Source: Neoaquamicrobium sediminum (GTDB taxonomy: Bacteria > Pseudomonadota > Alphaproteobacteria > Rhizobiales > Rhizobiaceae). From it: 64,000 nt of DNA. The translations under genes were made by a program, and so were the position numbers. The stretch covers positions 248,001 through 312,000 of the forward strand of contig NZ_JABETK010000001.1 in the NCBI RefSeq assembly GCF_013240295.1. The letters are read 5' to 3'. Below the pieces are notes generated by a model, which saw nothing but the letters and a program-made list of their open reading frames with translations, was not told the origin of the DNA and searched no databases. Shown here one piece after another: positions 33,442-46,667 of the stretch. The stretch's first letter is position 1; each line of letters opens with the position of its first letter.

Positions 33442-34059
33442 TCAGGCCTGAATGACGACCACGCGGGCGCCGACAGGCACCCGCTCGTAGAGATCGACCA
33501 CGTCATGGTTGAGCATGCGGACACAGCCGCTCGAGACTGCCTGCCCGATCGAGTTCGGCTGGTTAGTACCATGGATGCGGAACATCGTGTCGCGGCCGCC
33601 GCGATAGAGGTAGAGCGCTCTGGCACCCAGCGGATTGCTCAGCCCGCCCGGCAGGCCACCGGCATAGCGCCGGTTGCGGGGGTCGCGGCGGATCATGTTG
33701 TCGGTAGGCGTCCAGCTCGGCCACTCGCCCTTGCGGCCGACGGTGGCATCGCCGCGCAAGGCCAGCCCTGCCCGGCCGACACCGATGCCATAGCGCATCG
33801 CGCGACCATCACCCATCACGTAGTAGAGGCGGCGGGCCGGCGTATCCACAACCACAGTTCCCGCCTTGTAGTTGCCGTCATACGCCACTTCGCGGCGGCG
33901 CAGCTCCGGCTTTATCTTTTCCGGCGAAAGGGCCGCCAGCGGGAAGCGATCATGCGGGACCGCGGCGTAGTTGAGCTGGTCGGATCGGTATTCGGTGACA
34001 GCGCAACCGGCGAAAAGAAGCGGCAGGCCCGCAATGAAACCGCGGCGTGAAATGGTCAT
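33442..34059 (-). CDS. L,D-transpeptidase (YkuD domain)
   Basis: Starting at MTISRRGFIAG, the 205-residue protein has a signal peptide with a twin-arginine-like SRRGFI and a lipobox-like FAGC (about residues 15-18). The YkuD domain shows FRIHGTNQPNSIG and the catalytic SSGCVRM, with His and Cys in the right order. L,D-transpeptidases form 3-3 cross-links in peptidoglycan or attach proteins to it. RPSWTPTDNMI-like residues match the ErfK/YbiS subgroup common in Rhizobiales. Confidence 0.9.
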   Translation of the reverse strand: MTISRRGFIAGLPLLFAGCAVTEYRSDQLNYAAVPHDRFPLAALSPEKIKPELRRREVAYDGNYKAGTVVVDTPARRLYYVMGDGRAMRYGIGVGRAGLALRGDATVGRKGEWPSWTPTDNMIRRDPRNRRYAGGLPGGLSNPLGARALYLYRGGRDTMFRIHGTNQPNSIGQAVSSGCVRMLNHDVVDLYERVPVGARVVVIQA

Positions 34060-34176
34060 GACGTCCCCCAAAGCAATTGTTCGCCAAGATCGATATGGCG
34101 TTATGGTTAATGAATTCTTGCTTCTTGGCTAGCAGGGACGGGATGAAGGCAAGATGAACCTTATACGCAAACGAAA

Positions 34177-34202
34177 GCGGGCGCGGATTTCTCCGCGCCC
34201 GC
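34177..34202 (-). terminator. Terminator of katG
   Basis: GCGGGCGCGG at 34177-34186 and CCGCGCCCGC at 34193-34202 form a perfect 10-bp GC stem with a six-base loop. On the minus strand it is followed by TTTCGTTTG and it lies 22 bases after the katG stop codon, the position of an intrinsic terminator. Confidence 0.75.
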
Positions 34203-34224
34203 TAGCTCTTGTTCAGTCACGCTT

Positions 34225-36417
<2,193 letters not shown>

Positions 36418-36598
36418 TTAGGCGCTTGCTCATTGTCCCGGGTGCGACGAGCGCGGCGGGGCATGTGTAAAATATGCCGGTTTCCAGCCAAGGCTGCCGC
36501 ATCCCGCCTATGGCAGGTTTGCCGGCTTCCGAGTCTGGAATTATTCCAAACTACCCCGGCGCGCCGATAGGGACAAATTGCATTTCCTATTCGTTTCG

Positions 36599-36613
36599 AT
36601 AATCTGTGATTAT
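36599..36613. promoter_or_regulatory. Dyad overlapping the oxyR start codon
   Basis: ATAATC-TGT-GATTAT is a perfect 6-bp dyad covering 36599-36613; its right arm includes the first two bases of the oxyR ATG. LysR-type regulators often bind such AT-rich T-N-A dyads near their own start and repress themselves, while controlling the divergent gene (katG). A further ATAG...CTAT pair lies at 36567-36590. No consensus OxyR four-box pattern could be fixed. Confidence 0.4.
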
Positions 36614-37640
36614 GATCAGATTGACGCTCCGACAGATGGAATATTTCGAGGCGCTGGCTGAAACGCTGCATTTCGGCCGTGCTGCCGAACTTGCCGGCGT
36701 GACGCAGCCCGCCCTTTCCTCTCAGATTGCGGAAATGGAAGAGCGGCTTGGCCGTCGGCTGTTCGACCGTGGCGGCAAGACCGTGCACCTGACGGAGGAA
36801 GCGCGAGCTCTGAAACCGCGGATAGATTGGGTGCTTGCCGAGACAAGGGAAATCGAAGCGACGGCGAGGCGAGGTCGAGCGTCGATGGAAGGTCGATTTC
36901 GGCTGGGCGTCATTCCCACTGTCGCGCCCTATCTCCTCCCGGCGCTTCTGCCGGAGCTGCGCAAGCGGTTTCCAGCACTGGCCGTGGAACTGCGCGAGGC
37001 GGTGACGGCGACACTTACAGAGGAGACGGTAGCTGGCCGGCTCGATGGCATGATCGCAGCGCTGCCGCTCGACCATGCGGGCGTGAGCGTGGAGCCGCTC
37101 TTCGAGGACCGCTTCTTTCTTGCCGTGCCGAAGGCTGATCCGGGCTTCATATCGCCGCCGGTGCCGCCCGAAAGTCCGGCGCTCGAGCGACTGATGCTGC
37201 TGGAGGAAGGCCACTGCATGCGCGACCAGGCGCTGGCGGTCTGCGGCTCGGTGCGGCCGGCCGCCATGGCCAACTACGGCGCGACCAGCCTGACCACGCT
37301 GCTGCAGATGGTTGCGCACGGCCAGGGCGTGACATTGATCCCGGAGATGGCGCGCGCGGCCAGCGAAGCGATGCCCGAACTCAGGGTTGTGCCCTTCGCC
37401 GAGCCGATGCCGGCGCGGATGCTGGGTTTTGCCTGGCGGCGCAACTCGAGCCGGCAGGGCGAATGCCGGGCACTGGCCGAAATCGTCCGCGGGCTTGCGC
37501 CCGCCTCAGCCCGCGCTCAGCAGATCGACGGCGAGCAGCACCCACAAGGCGATGAGCGCCAGGAAGCCAACAGTGAAGGCGGGCTGACGGTAGCGGATGC
37601 GGTTGGACGTGACGTGGATGAAGGTGTGCACATAGCGTGA
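36612..37640 (+). CDS. oxyR: OxyR-type hydrogen peroxide regulator
   Basis: The protein from ATG 36612 (MIRLTLRQMEYFEALAET) has the LysR helix-turn-helix in residues 18-40 (FGRAAELAGVTQPALSSQI) and the OxyR redox pair Cys202 and Cys211 in LEEGHCMRDQALAVCG, nine residues apart as in E. coli (199 and 208). It senses peroxide by disulphide formation and should activate katG. At 342 residues it is 30-40 longer than usual, and the extra C-terminus is read through the antisense MAPEG gene (37506-37925). No Shine-Dalgarno is visible before the ATG. Confidence 0.88.
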   Translation: MIRLTLRQMEYFEALAETLHFGRAAELAGVTQPALSSQIAEMEERLGRRLFDRGGKTVHLTEEARALKPRIDWVLAETREIEATARRGRASMEGRFRLGVIPTVAPYLLPALLPELRKRFPALAVELREAVTATLTEETVAGRLDGMIAALPLDHAGVSVEPLFEDRFFLAVPKADPGFISPPVPPESPALERLMLLEEGHCMRDQALAVCGSVRPAAMANYGATSLTTLLQMVAHGQGVTLIPEMARAASEAMPELRVVPFAEPMPARMLGFAWRRNSSRQGECRALAEIVRGLAPASARAQQIDGEQHPQGDERQEANSEGGLTVADAVGRDVDEGVHIA

Positions 37641-37925
37641 CACCGCAAACACCCATGCGAGCCCCAAAGTGAGTGCGCCGACAGCGCCGCTCGCCTGCAG
37701 CGCGAGGCAGACGGCGTAGAAGAGCAGCGGCAGCTCGAACTGGTTTTCCAGCGCATTGCGCACGAACAGGCTCTCGGCCGGTTCGTCGCGATTTTCCCTG
37801 AATTGCGAGACCTTGGCGTTGCCGGTCATAACCGCCTGCCGGCGACGCAGGCCGAGCAGGACATAGATCGCGAAGACCAGCGCCGCATGGGCGATCATCG
37901 GCCAGAAGATTGCAGTCTGGTTCAT
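37506..37925 (-). CDS. MAPEG family membrane protein
   Basis: The 139-residue product has four hydrophobic helices and the MAPEG family elements: an N-terminal helix with ALVFAIYVLLGLRRRQAV, the conserved FRENRDEPAESLFVRNALENQFELPLLFYAVCLAL block, and SRYVHTFIHVTSNRIRYRQPAF. Bacterial MAPEG proteins of this YecN/YhcB-like group lack a known substrate, though eukaryotic members act on glutathione and eicosanoids. It overlaps the oxyR 3' end on the opposite strand by 135 bases. Confidence 0.87.
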   Translation of the reverse strand: MNQTAIFWPMIAHAALVFAIYVLLGLRRRQAVMTGNAKVSQFRENRDEPAESLFVRNALENQFELPLLFYAVCLALQASGAVGALTLGLAWVFAVSRYVHTFIHVTSNRIRYRQPAFTVGFLALIALWVLLAVDLLSAG

Positions 37926-37990
37926 GTTTGCTTCCTCTGCGACGGTGCTGATTGGACGGGGAAAAACAGGCTATGCGACTTCAAGTCGAT

Positions 37991-38186
37991 CGTGCGTCCT
38001 TCGAGGCTCCCCTTCGACGAGCTCAGGGTCGCACCTCAGGATGAGGAGTACTGTACATCGCTCCTGCAGGCTTGTGGGCTCGAGGACCGTTCCGTTGGCT
38101 TGTATCGAGCTCACTTTAAGCGGGTTTGATCAAACCACCTCCCTGATCCTGAGGTGCGCGCGCAGCGAGCCTCGAAGGACGCACCC
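37991..38186. repeat. Rhizobial palindromic intergenic element, imperfect copy
   Basis: Two inverted arms, 37991-38046 and 38141-38186, share the GTGCGTCCTTCGAGGCT and CACCTCAGGATGAGG sequences seen in the copy at 42344-42477. The arms here differ by an insertion (CCCCTTCGACGAGCTCAGGGT) in the left arm. Such elements (RIME/Bru-RS like) are frequent between genes of Rhizobiales. Name and class are from memory of the family, not from a search. Confidence 0.7.
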
Positions 38187-38197
38187 CATAAGCGGCC

Positions 38198-39700
38198 CTA
38201 CATGCCGCCCGGGTAGTTCGGGCTTTCGCGGGTGATGGTCACGTCGTGCGTGTGGCTCTCGCGCAGGCCCGCATTGGAGATGCGCACAAAGGTCGCGCGG
38301 TCGCGCAATTCGGTGAGGTTCGCAGCGCCGACATAACCCATCGCAGCCTTCAGGCCCCCGACGAGCTGATGCAGCACGCCGCCGACCGGCCCCTTGTATG
38401 GCACCTGCCCCTCGATGCCTTCCGGCACCAGCTTGAGCGTATCGCGCACCTCCGCCTGGAAGTAGCGGTCAGCGGAGCCGCGCGCCATCGCGCCGACGGA
38501 ACCCATGCCGCGATAAGCCTTGAAGGAGCGGCCCTGGTGCAGATAGACCTCGCCGGGGCTCTCGTCCGTGCCGGCCAGCAAGGAGCCGACCATGGCGGCC
38601 GATGCACCTGCGGCAAGCGCCTTGGCAAGATCGCCGGAGAACTTGATGCCGCCGTCGGCGATGATGCCGACGCCCGCCCGGTCTGCGGCCTCCACCGCCG
38701 ACATGATGGCCGAAAGCTGCGGCACGCCAACGCCCGCTACGATACGCGTGGTGCAGATCGAACCGGGGCCGATGCCGACCTTGACGCCATCCGCGCCGGC
38801 ATCGACCAGCGCCATGGTGCCGTCGGCAGTGGCGACATTGCCGGCGATGATGCGCACCGAATTGGACAGCTTCTTCGCCCGCGCAACGGCATCGAGCACG
38901 CGCTGCGAGTGGCCGTGGGCCGTGTCGATGACCAGGAGGTCGACACCGGCATCGATCAGGCGTTCGGCGCGCTCGAACCCGTCGTCGCCGACACTGGTGG
39001 CGGCCGCCACGCGCAGCCGGCCCTGCGCGTCTTTCGCCGCATGCGGATTGAGCTGCGACTTCTCGATATCCTTGACGGTGATGAGGCCGACGCAGCGGCC
39101 CTCCCCGTCCACGACCAGCAGCTTCTCGATGCGGTGGTGGTGCAGGAGACGCTTGGCTTCTTCCTGCTCGACGCTCTCGCGCACGGTGACGAGCCGCTCC
39201 TTCGTCATCAATTCGCGGACCTTCTGCGCCGGGTCGGAGGCGAAGCGAACGTCGCGGTTGGTGAGAATGCCGATCAACTTGCCCGTGGTGTGACCGCCGG
39301 TGCCTCCGTTTTCCACGACAGGAATGCCGGAGATGCCGTGGGTGCGCATCAAAGCCTGCGCATCGCCCAGCGTGGCGTCAGGGCCGATGGTGAGCGGGTT
39401 GACGACCATGCCGCTCTCGAACTTCTTGACCTGGCGCACCTGCTCGGCCTGCTCCTCGGGCGAGAAGTTGCGGTGAACGACCCCGATGCCACCCGCCTGT
39501 GCCATGGCTATCGCCAGCCGCGCATCGGTGACGGTGTCCATCGCTGCCGACAGGATCGGGATATTCAGCTCGATGTCGCGCGCGATCGTGGTGGAAACGT
39601 CGGTCTGCCCAGGCATCACCTCCGAATGGCCGGGCTGAAGCAGCACGTCGTCGAAGGTAAGCGCCAGCGCGCCGGTTGCGGTCTCGATGATTCTTGCCAT
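38198..39700 (-). CDS. guaB: Inosine-5'-monophosphate dehydrogenase
   Basis: Starting at [21 protein letters not shown], the 500-residue protein has the IMPDH barrel interrupted by two CBS domains (about residues 95-215; [13 protein letters not shown] and [19 protein letters not shown]). The catalytic loop is [20 protein letters not shown] with the active-site Cys, and the flap has [17 protein letters not shown]. It oxidises IMP to XMP with NAD, the step before GuaA. A longer upstream frame exists but has no coding character, and the family start is the ATG at 39700. Confidence 0.95.
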   Translation of the reverse strand: MARIIETATGALALTFDDVLLQPGHSEVMPGQTDVSTTIARDIELNIPILSAAMDTVTDARLAIAMAQAGGIGVVHRNFSPEEQAEQVRQVKKFESGMVVNPLTIGPDATLGDAQALMRTHGISGIPVVENGGTGGHTTGKLIGILTNRDVRFASDPAQKVRELMTKERLVTVRESVEQEEAKRLLHHHRIEKLLVVDGEGRCVGLITVKDIEKSQLNPHAAKDAQGRLRVAAATSVGDDGFERAERLIDAGVDLLVIDTAHGHSQRVLDAVARAKKLSNSVRIIAGNVATADGTMALVDAGADGVKVGIGPGSICTTRIVAGVGVPQLSAIMSAVEAADRAGVGIIADGGIKFSGDLAKALAAGASAAMVGSLLAGTDESPGEVYLHQGRSFKAYRGMGSVGAMARGSADRYFQAEVRDTLKLVPEGIEGQVPYKGPVGGVLHQLVGGLKAAMGYVGAANLTELRDRATFVRISNAGLRESHTHDVTITRESPNYPGGM

Positions 39701-39848
39701 TGCCGATCCTTCGACGTTCGGGTGCGCGGGAGGAGCGCCCTGGCCCGAAGGCTGGCGGCGACTCGTTTTCTCCCTTTCAGGATGGCGGTGGCTGGTAACA
39801 CGGAGATGGCAGAAAGGAAAGCGCCCGATTGAACGATGAGGCCAAGGA

Positions 39849-41342
<1,494 letters not shown>

Positions 41343-41406
41343 GTCCCCTCCCGGCGGTATTGAGTTCCGTCACAAACGTTAGCGGCAATACCGAAACTCA
41401 AATGCG

Positions 41407-41434
41407 ATTATTTCGAAATCAGAACGAATGTCAA
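41407..41434 (-). promoter_or_regulatory. Sigma70-like glpK promoter with an embedded palindrome
   Basis: On the minus strand TTGACA (41434-41429) is followed after 16 bases by AATAAT (41412-41407), a near-consensus pair. The 10-bp palindrome ATTTCGAAAT at 41410-41419 overlaps the -10 box and spacer, the right place for a repressor site. GlpR, encoded just upstream, is the natural candidate. The promoter is well formed but untested. Confidence 0.6.
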
Positions 41435-41453
41435 ACGAAGCACGTCGCCGCAA

Positions 41454-42221
41454 CTACTCGCGGGTCGTCTCCAGGAGTTCCACTTCGGAATCGCGGCAAA
41501 TGGTGCGTATCGCGTCGACCGAACAGGTATCGGTGATGAAGGTGTCGACCTGGCTGAGATGGCCGATCCGCACGGGCGCCGTACGCTCGAACTTGGTGGA
41601 GTCCGCGACAAGGATGACATGGCGCGCATTGGCGATGATTGCCTGCGCGACCTTCACCTCGCGAAAATCGAAGTCGAGAAGTGCGCCATCATGATCGATG
41701 GCGGATGCACCGATGACCGCGTAGTCCACCTTGAACTGGCGGATGAAATCCACCGCCGCCTCGCCGACGATGCCGCCATCTGCGCCACGAACAACGCCGC
41801 CGGCGATAACCACCTCGAGCGAGGGATAGACGCGCATCCTGTTGGCGACATTGATGTTGTTGGTGATGACCATCAGACCCTGATGGTCCAGGAGTGCGTT
41901 CGAGACGGCCTCGGTTGTGGTGCCGATATTGACGAAAAGCGACGCGCTGTCGGGGATGAGGCGGGCGGCGGCGCGGCCGATGGCGTCCTTCTCGTCGGCG
42001 GCGATCTTGCGGCGCGCCTCGTATTGCATGTTCTCGATGCCAGACGGGAACAGCGCACCGCCATGCACGCGCGTCAGCATGCGTTGGTCGCAGAGGTCGT
42101 TGAGGTCCTTGCGGATGGTCTGTGGCGTCACGCCGAAATGGCTCGCAAGGTCGTCGACAAGCACCCGGCCATTATCCTTGGCCATCTGGATGATCTCGGC
42201 GTGGCGCGGCGGCAGGTACAT
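41454..42221 (-). CDS. glpR: DeoR-family glycerol-3-phosphate repressor
   Basis: The 255-residue protein begins with the DeoR helix-turn-helix (RHAEIIQMAKDNGRVLVDDLASHFGVTPQTIRKDLNDLC, residues 7-45 or so) and continues with the DeoR C-terminal sugar-phosphate-binding domain (LFVNIGTTTEAVSNALL and VVIAGGVVRGADGGIVG). Closest role by family and position is GlpR, which represses glycerol genes until glycerol-3-phosphate binds. Three TTCGCT-like repeats before its start may be its own sites. Confidence 0.86.
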   Translation of the reverse strand: MYLPPRHAEIIQMAKDNGRVLVDDLASHFGVTPQTIRKDLNDLCDQRMLTRVHGGALFPSGIENMQYEARRKIAADEKDAIGRAAARLIPDSASLFVNIGTTTEAVSNALLDHQGLMVITNNINVANRMRVYPSLEVVIAGGVVRGADGGIVGEAAVDFIRQFKVDYAVIGASAIDHDGALLDFDFREVKVAQAIIANARHVILVADSTKFERTAPVRIGHLSQVDTFITDTCSVDAIRTICRDSEVELLETTRE

Positions 42222-42253
42222 CGCTTCCCTCCCCTTTCGTTTTTCCTGAACTT

Positions 42254-42272
42254 AGCGAAAAGCGAAAGCGAA
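42254..42272. promoter_or_regulatory. Triple heptamer repeat upstream of glpR
   Basis: AGCGAAA-AGCGAAA-GCGAA runs from 42254 to 42272, and TTTCGTTTTTCC lies next to it at 42236-42247 in inverted orientation. The TTTCG half resembles the palindrome in the glpK promoter. It might be a GlpR site controlling its own gene; this is weak evidence. Confidence 0.35.
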
Positions 42273-42343
42273 GGATAGCACCGGCATCATCATTGGACGC
42301 GGTATCATCGTTGAGTTGCACGGAAGGCTTCTGATGCCTGGTA

Positions 42344-42477
42344 GTGCGTCCTTCGAGGCTTGCTGCGCTCGCACCTCAGGATGAGGACCGTAGTGCATTG
42401 AGCCCGACGAGAGTGGGTTCGATAAACCAACCTCCCTCATCCTGAGGTGCGAGCGCAGCAAGCCTCGAAGGACGCAC
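42344..42477. repeat. Rhizobial palindromic intergenic element with perfect 43-bp arms
   Basis: The arms at 42344-42386 and 42435-42477 are perfect reverse complements over 43 bases and enclose a 48-base loop. The left arm begins GTGCGTCCTTCGAGGCT and ends CACCTCAGGATGAGG. A degenerate copy lies at 37991-38186. Its place between the convergent-free gap of scpA and glpR (both leftward) suggests a structure in the transcript end of the scpA operon. Mobility by an outside transposase is possible; no transposase gene is in the window. Confidence 0.85.
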
Positions 42478-42513
42478 CATATTCCACCGGGTTTCAACCA
42501 CCGCAACCGCCAC

Positions 42514-44662
42514 TCACTCGTTGCGGCGCTTGCCTTCCATGAGATCGATGACGGCGCGAGCTGCATCGAGCACGTTGGTTCCCGGACCGAAAACGGCGGC
42601 TACGCCGTGATCGAGCAGATATTGATAGTCCTGGCGCGGCACGACGCCGCCGACGACGACGATGACGTTTTCAGCGCCCCTGGCCTTCAGTTCCTGCACG
42701 AGTTGCGGAGCGAGCGTCTTGTGTCCGGCGGCGAGCGACGACATGCCGACGACGTGAACCTTTGAGGCAACGGCAAGATCGGCGGCCTCCGCCGGCGTCT
42801 GGAACAGCGGACCTGCGATCACCTCGAAACCGATGTCACCAAACGCCGAAGCGATGATCTTGGCACCACGGTCGTGTCCGTCCTGGCCGAGCTTGGCGAC
42901 AAGAAGCTTGGGCGAACCGCTGAGCGCGCCGGCAAGCTGCTTCAGTCGGCCGACGAGGTTTTCGTATTCCGGCTCGCCCTCATAGGCAGGCCCGTAGACC
43001 TCGCGAACCACCTCGGGCACCGCGACATGGTCGCCGAAGGCCTCGCGCAGAGCATCCGAGATCTCGCCCAGCGTCGCGCGGGCGCGGGCAGCCTCAACTG
43101 CCGCCTCGAGGATGTTGCCCTCGCCGGTGCGGGCCACCGCGCGCAATGCGTCAAGCGACGCTTCCCACTTCCCAGGGTCGCGCTGGCGGCGGGTCTTCTC
43201 GATGCGCGCGATCTGCGCCTCGCGCACTGCCTTGTTGTCGATGTCGAGGATGTCCAGATCGTCCTCGTTTTCGAGGCGGTACTTGTTGACGCCGACGATC
43301 ACCTCGTCGCCGCGGTCGATGGCCGCCTGCTTGCGGGTCGCCGCCTCCTCGATCAGCCGCTTCGGCAGTCCGTCGTTGACCGCCTTGGTCATGCCGCCCA
43401 GCGCCTCGACCTCCTCGATCAGCGCCCATGCCTTTTCGGCAAGCTCGTTCGTCAGGCTCTCGACGTAGTAGGACCCGGCCAGCGGATCGACCACCTTCGT
43501 CACGCCTGTCTCATGCTGGAGGATGAGCTGCGTGTTGCGGGCAATGCGCGCCGAAAACTCGGTCGGCAAGGCGATCGCCTCATCCAGCGCGTTGGTGTGC
43601 AAAGACTGCGTGCCACCAAGCGCCGCGGACATCGCCTCATAAGCGGTGCGGATGACGTTGTTGTAGGGGTCCTGCTCCTGCAGCGAAACGCCTGAGGTCT
43701 GGCAGTGGGTGCGCAACATCAGCGAGGAGCCCTTCTTTGGCTCGAACTCCTCCATGATGCGCGTCCACAAAAGACGCGCCGCGCGCAGCTTTGCGGCTTC
43801 CATGAAGAAGTTCATGCCGATAGCGAAGAAGAACGACAGCCGGCCGGCGAAAGCGTCGACGTCGAGCCCCTTCTTCAGCGCGGCGCGTACATATTCGCGC
43901 CCGTCGGCGAGCGTGAAGGCAAGCTCCTGCACCAGCGTCGCCCCCGCCTCCTGCATGTGGTAGCCGGAGATCGAGATGGAGTTGAACTTCGGCATCTCCT
44001 TTCGCCGTGTACTCGATGATGTCGGCGACGATGCGCATCGAGGGTTCGGGCGGGTAGATGTAGGTGTTGCGGACCATGAACTCCTTGAGGATGTCGTTCT
44101 GGATGGTCCCCGAAAGCTTGTCGCGCGAGACGCCCTGCTCCTCGCCGGCGACGATGAAGGAGGCGAGGATCGGAATGACTGCGCCGTTCATGGTCATCGA
44201 CACGGAAATCTGGTCGAGCGGGATGCCGTCGAACAGGATCTTCATGTCCTCGACGGAATCGATCGCCACACCAGCCTTGCCGACATCGCCTTCGACACGC
44301 GGATGGTCGCTGTCGTAGCCGCGATGGGTCGCGAGGTCGAAAGCGACCGAAACGCCCTGCTGGCCGGCTGCCAGCGCCTTGCGGTAAAAGGCGTTGGACG
44401 CCTCGGCTGTGGAGAAGCCCGCATATTGGCGGATGGTCCAAGGGCGGCCGGCATACATGGTAGCGCGCGGCCCACGCACGAATGGCGGCTGGCCCGGCAG
44501 TGAGCCGAGATGCCCGACGCCTTCAAGGTCCTCGGCAGTGTAAAGCGGCTTGACCGCGATGCCCTCGGGCGTCTGCCAGACAAGCGTTTCAGGGTCGCGC
44601 TTGACCTCCTTTTCGGCGGCGGCGCGCCAGGTGTCGAGTTTGGAATTGCCCGCAGCCATCAC
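42514..44662 (-). pseudogene. Methylmalonyl-CoA mutase, one extra base at 43998-43999
   Basis: The two frames together give a protein of about 715 residues, the size of single-chain mutases. The N-terminal part shows the (beta/alpha)8 barrel ([38 protein letters not shown]), and the C-terminal cobalamin domain has [10 protein letters not shown] with the ligand histidine. The frame from 44662 leaves the family after IIEYTAKG; an extra G (GGAG for GAG) explains it, and the natural text [19 protein letters not shown] follows in the other frame to 42514. The enzyme isomerises methylmalonyl-CoA to succinyl-CoA. It overlaps pccA by four bases, and both steps of propionyl-CoA use are in one operon. 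Gene names in this group (scpA, bhbA, mcmA) vary, so no symbol is given. Confidence 0.93.
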
Positions 44663-46667
44663 TCGAACTCCATGATCAGCTCGTCGACGGCGAGGCTGGA
44701 GCCGGGCTCGACGGCGACGCTCTTGACCACGCCGCGCCTTTCGGCACGAAGCACGTTCTCCATCTTCATCGCCTCGACCGTGGCAAGCGCCTGGCCTTCC
44801 TGCACCTCGTCGCCAGCAGCAACGGCAATCGCCGTGACAACGCCGGGCATCGGGCAGAGCAGCATCTTCGACGTGTCCGGCGGCAGCTTTTCCGGCATCA
44901 GCCGCGACAGCTCCGCGATGCGTGGGCTGCGCACGTGAACCTTCACGTCGATGCCGCGCCAGCGCAGCCGCCAGCCGGAGTTGGCAGGCTGGACCTTGAC
45001 GCCGATGCGCCGGCCGCCAACGGTGAAATGCGCATGGCTGCGCCCTGGAAGCCAGTCGGAGGCGACAGCCAGCGAGCTGTCGTCATCCACGAACGCGACC
45101 TGCGTCTTGCCGCCTTCGTCGCGCACGTTCACCGCGAATTCGCCGCTGCCGTTGAGCTTGACGACCCAGTCGCGGCCGACATGGCGCGGATGGTTGGCGA
45201 GCGTGCCCGAAATGAGCACGTTGCGCTTCTGCGTGCGCAGGTTGACGAAGGCAGCGACGCGGCAAGCGTGCGAGCCTCGCCATCGTCAGGCGTTACGCCC
45301 GCGAAGCCCTCAGGCCATTCTTCGGCGATGAAGGCCGTGGTCAGCCGCCCTGCCTTGAAGCGGGGATGCTCCATCACCGCCGACAGGAACGGCAGGTTGT
45401 GGCCGATGCCCTCGACCTCGAAATCATCGAGCGCCCCACTCATGGCGCGCACTGCGTCCTCGCGCGTCTGCCCCCACGCGCACAGCTTGGCGATCATCGG
45501 ATCGTAATACATCGAGATTTCACCGCCCTCGAAGACGCCGGTATCGTTGCGGATGACCGTACCGTTGTCCTGCGTGCCTTCTTCCGGCGGCCGATAACGC
45601 GTCAGCCGGCCGATCGACGGCAGGAAGTTTCGGTAGGGGTCCTCGGCATAAAGGCGGCTTTCGATTGCCCAGCCGTCGAGCGTCACATCATCCTGGGCGA
45701 TCTTCAGCTTCTCGCCGGCGGCGACGCGGATCATCTCCTCGACCAGATCGATGCCGGTAATGAGCTCCGTCACCGGATGCTCCACCTGCAGTCGCGTGTT
45801 CATTTCGAGGAAATAGAAGTTCCGCTCGCCATCGACGATGAACTCGACGGTGCCGGCCGAGTGATAGCCAACCGCCTTAGACAACGCGACGGCCTGTTCG
45901 CCCATCGCCTTGCGCGTCGCCTCGTCGAGGAAGGGCGACGGCGCCTCCTCAACCACTTTTTGATTACGGCGCTGGATCGAGCATTCGCGCTCGCCCAGAT
46001 AGATGGTGTTGCCATGCTTGTCGCCCAGCACCTGAATCTCGATATGGCGGGGCTGGGTGACGAACTTTTCGATGAAGATCCGGTCGTCGCCGAAGGAGGA
46101 CTTCGCCTCGTTCTTCGACGACTGGAAGCCCTCGCGCGCCTCGGCGTCGTTCCAGGCGATGCGCATGCCCTTGCCACCGCCGCCCGCCGACGCCTTGATC
46201 ATTACGGGATAGCCGATCGAAGACGATATTTTCACAGCCTCGTCGGCATCGGCGATCAGGCCCATGTGGCCGGGCACGGTGTTGACCCTGGCTTCGGCGG
46301 CAAGCTTCTTGGAGGTGATCTTGTCGCCCATCGCCTCGATGGCGCCGACCGGCGGGCCGATGAAGGCGACGCCTTCCTTTTCCAGCGCCTCGGCGAACTT
46401 CGCGTTCTCCGACAGGAAGCCGTAGCCTGGATGAACGGCATCGGCGCCGGTCTGACGGATCGCATCGATGATCCGGTCGATGACGATATAGGACTGCGAC
46501 GAGGGTGCCGGCCCGATATGCACCGCCTCATCGGCCATCTTGACGTGCAGGGCATCGCGGTCGGCGTCGGAATAGACGGCTACCGTAGCGATGCCGAGCC
46601 TCGATGCCGTCTTGATGACACGACAGGCAATCTCGCCGCGATTGGCAATGAGGATTTTCTTGAACAT
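44659..46667 (-). pseudogene. pccA: Propionyl-CoA carboxylase alpha subunit (biotin carboxylase plus biotin carrier), frame broken near 45258
   Basis: The first 460 residues are biotin carboxylase: [14 protein letters not shown] at the start, the ATP-grasp loop [13 protein letters not shown], and [18 protein letters not shown] near the catalytic base. The C-terminal part carries the biotinyl domain with VEAMKMEN (biotin lysine) and ends DELIMEFE. Between them the frame fails after DGEARTLAA; the other frame gives [21 protein letters not shown], as expected, so one base is missing in the GCGGTC-like run on the coding strand. ATP-dependent carboxylation of biotin and transfer to propionyl-CoA with PccB yields methylmalonyl-CoA, used by the next gene. 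Its ATG overlaps the yghU-like stop by one base. Confidence 0.92.

Noticed and set aside
38246-39832. 528-codon frame opposite guaB
   Set aside because: Shadow of guaB codons without motifs.
44659-45219. Stand-alone biotin carrier protein
   Set aside because: The text joins the biotin carboxylase part in another frame with one missing base, so it is the C-terminus of pccA.
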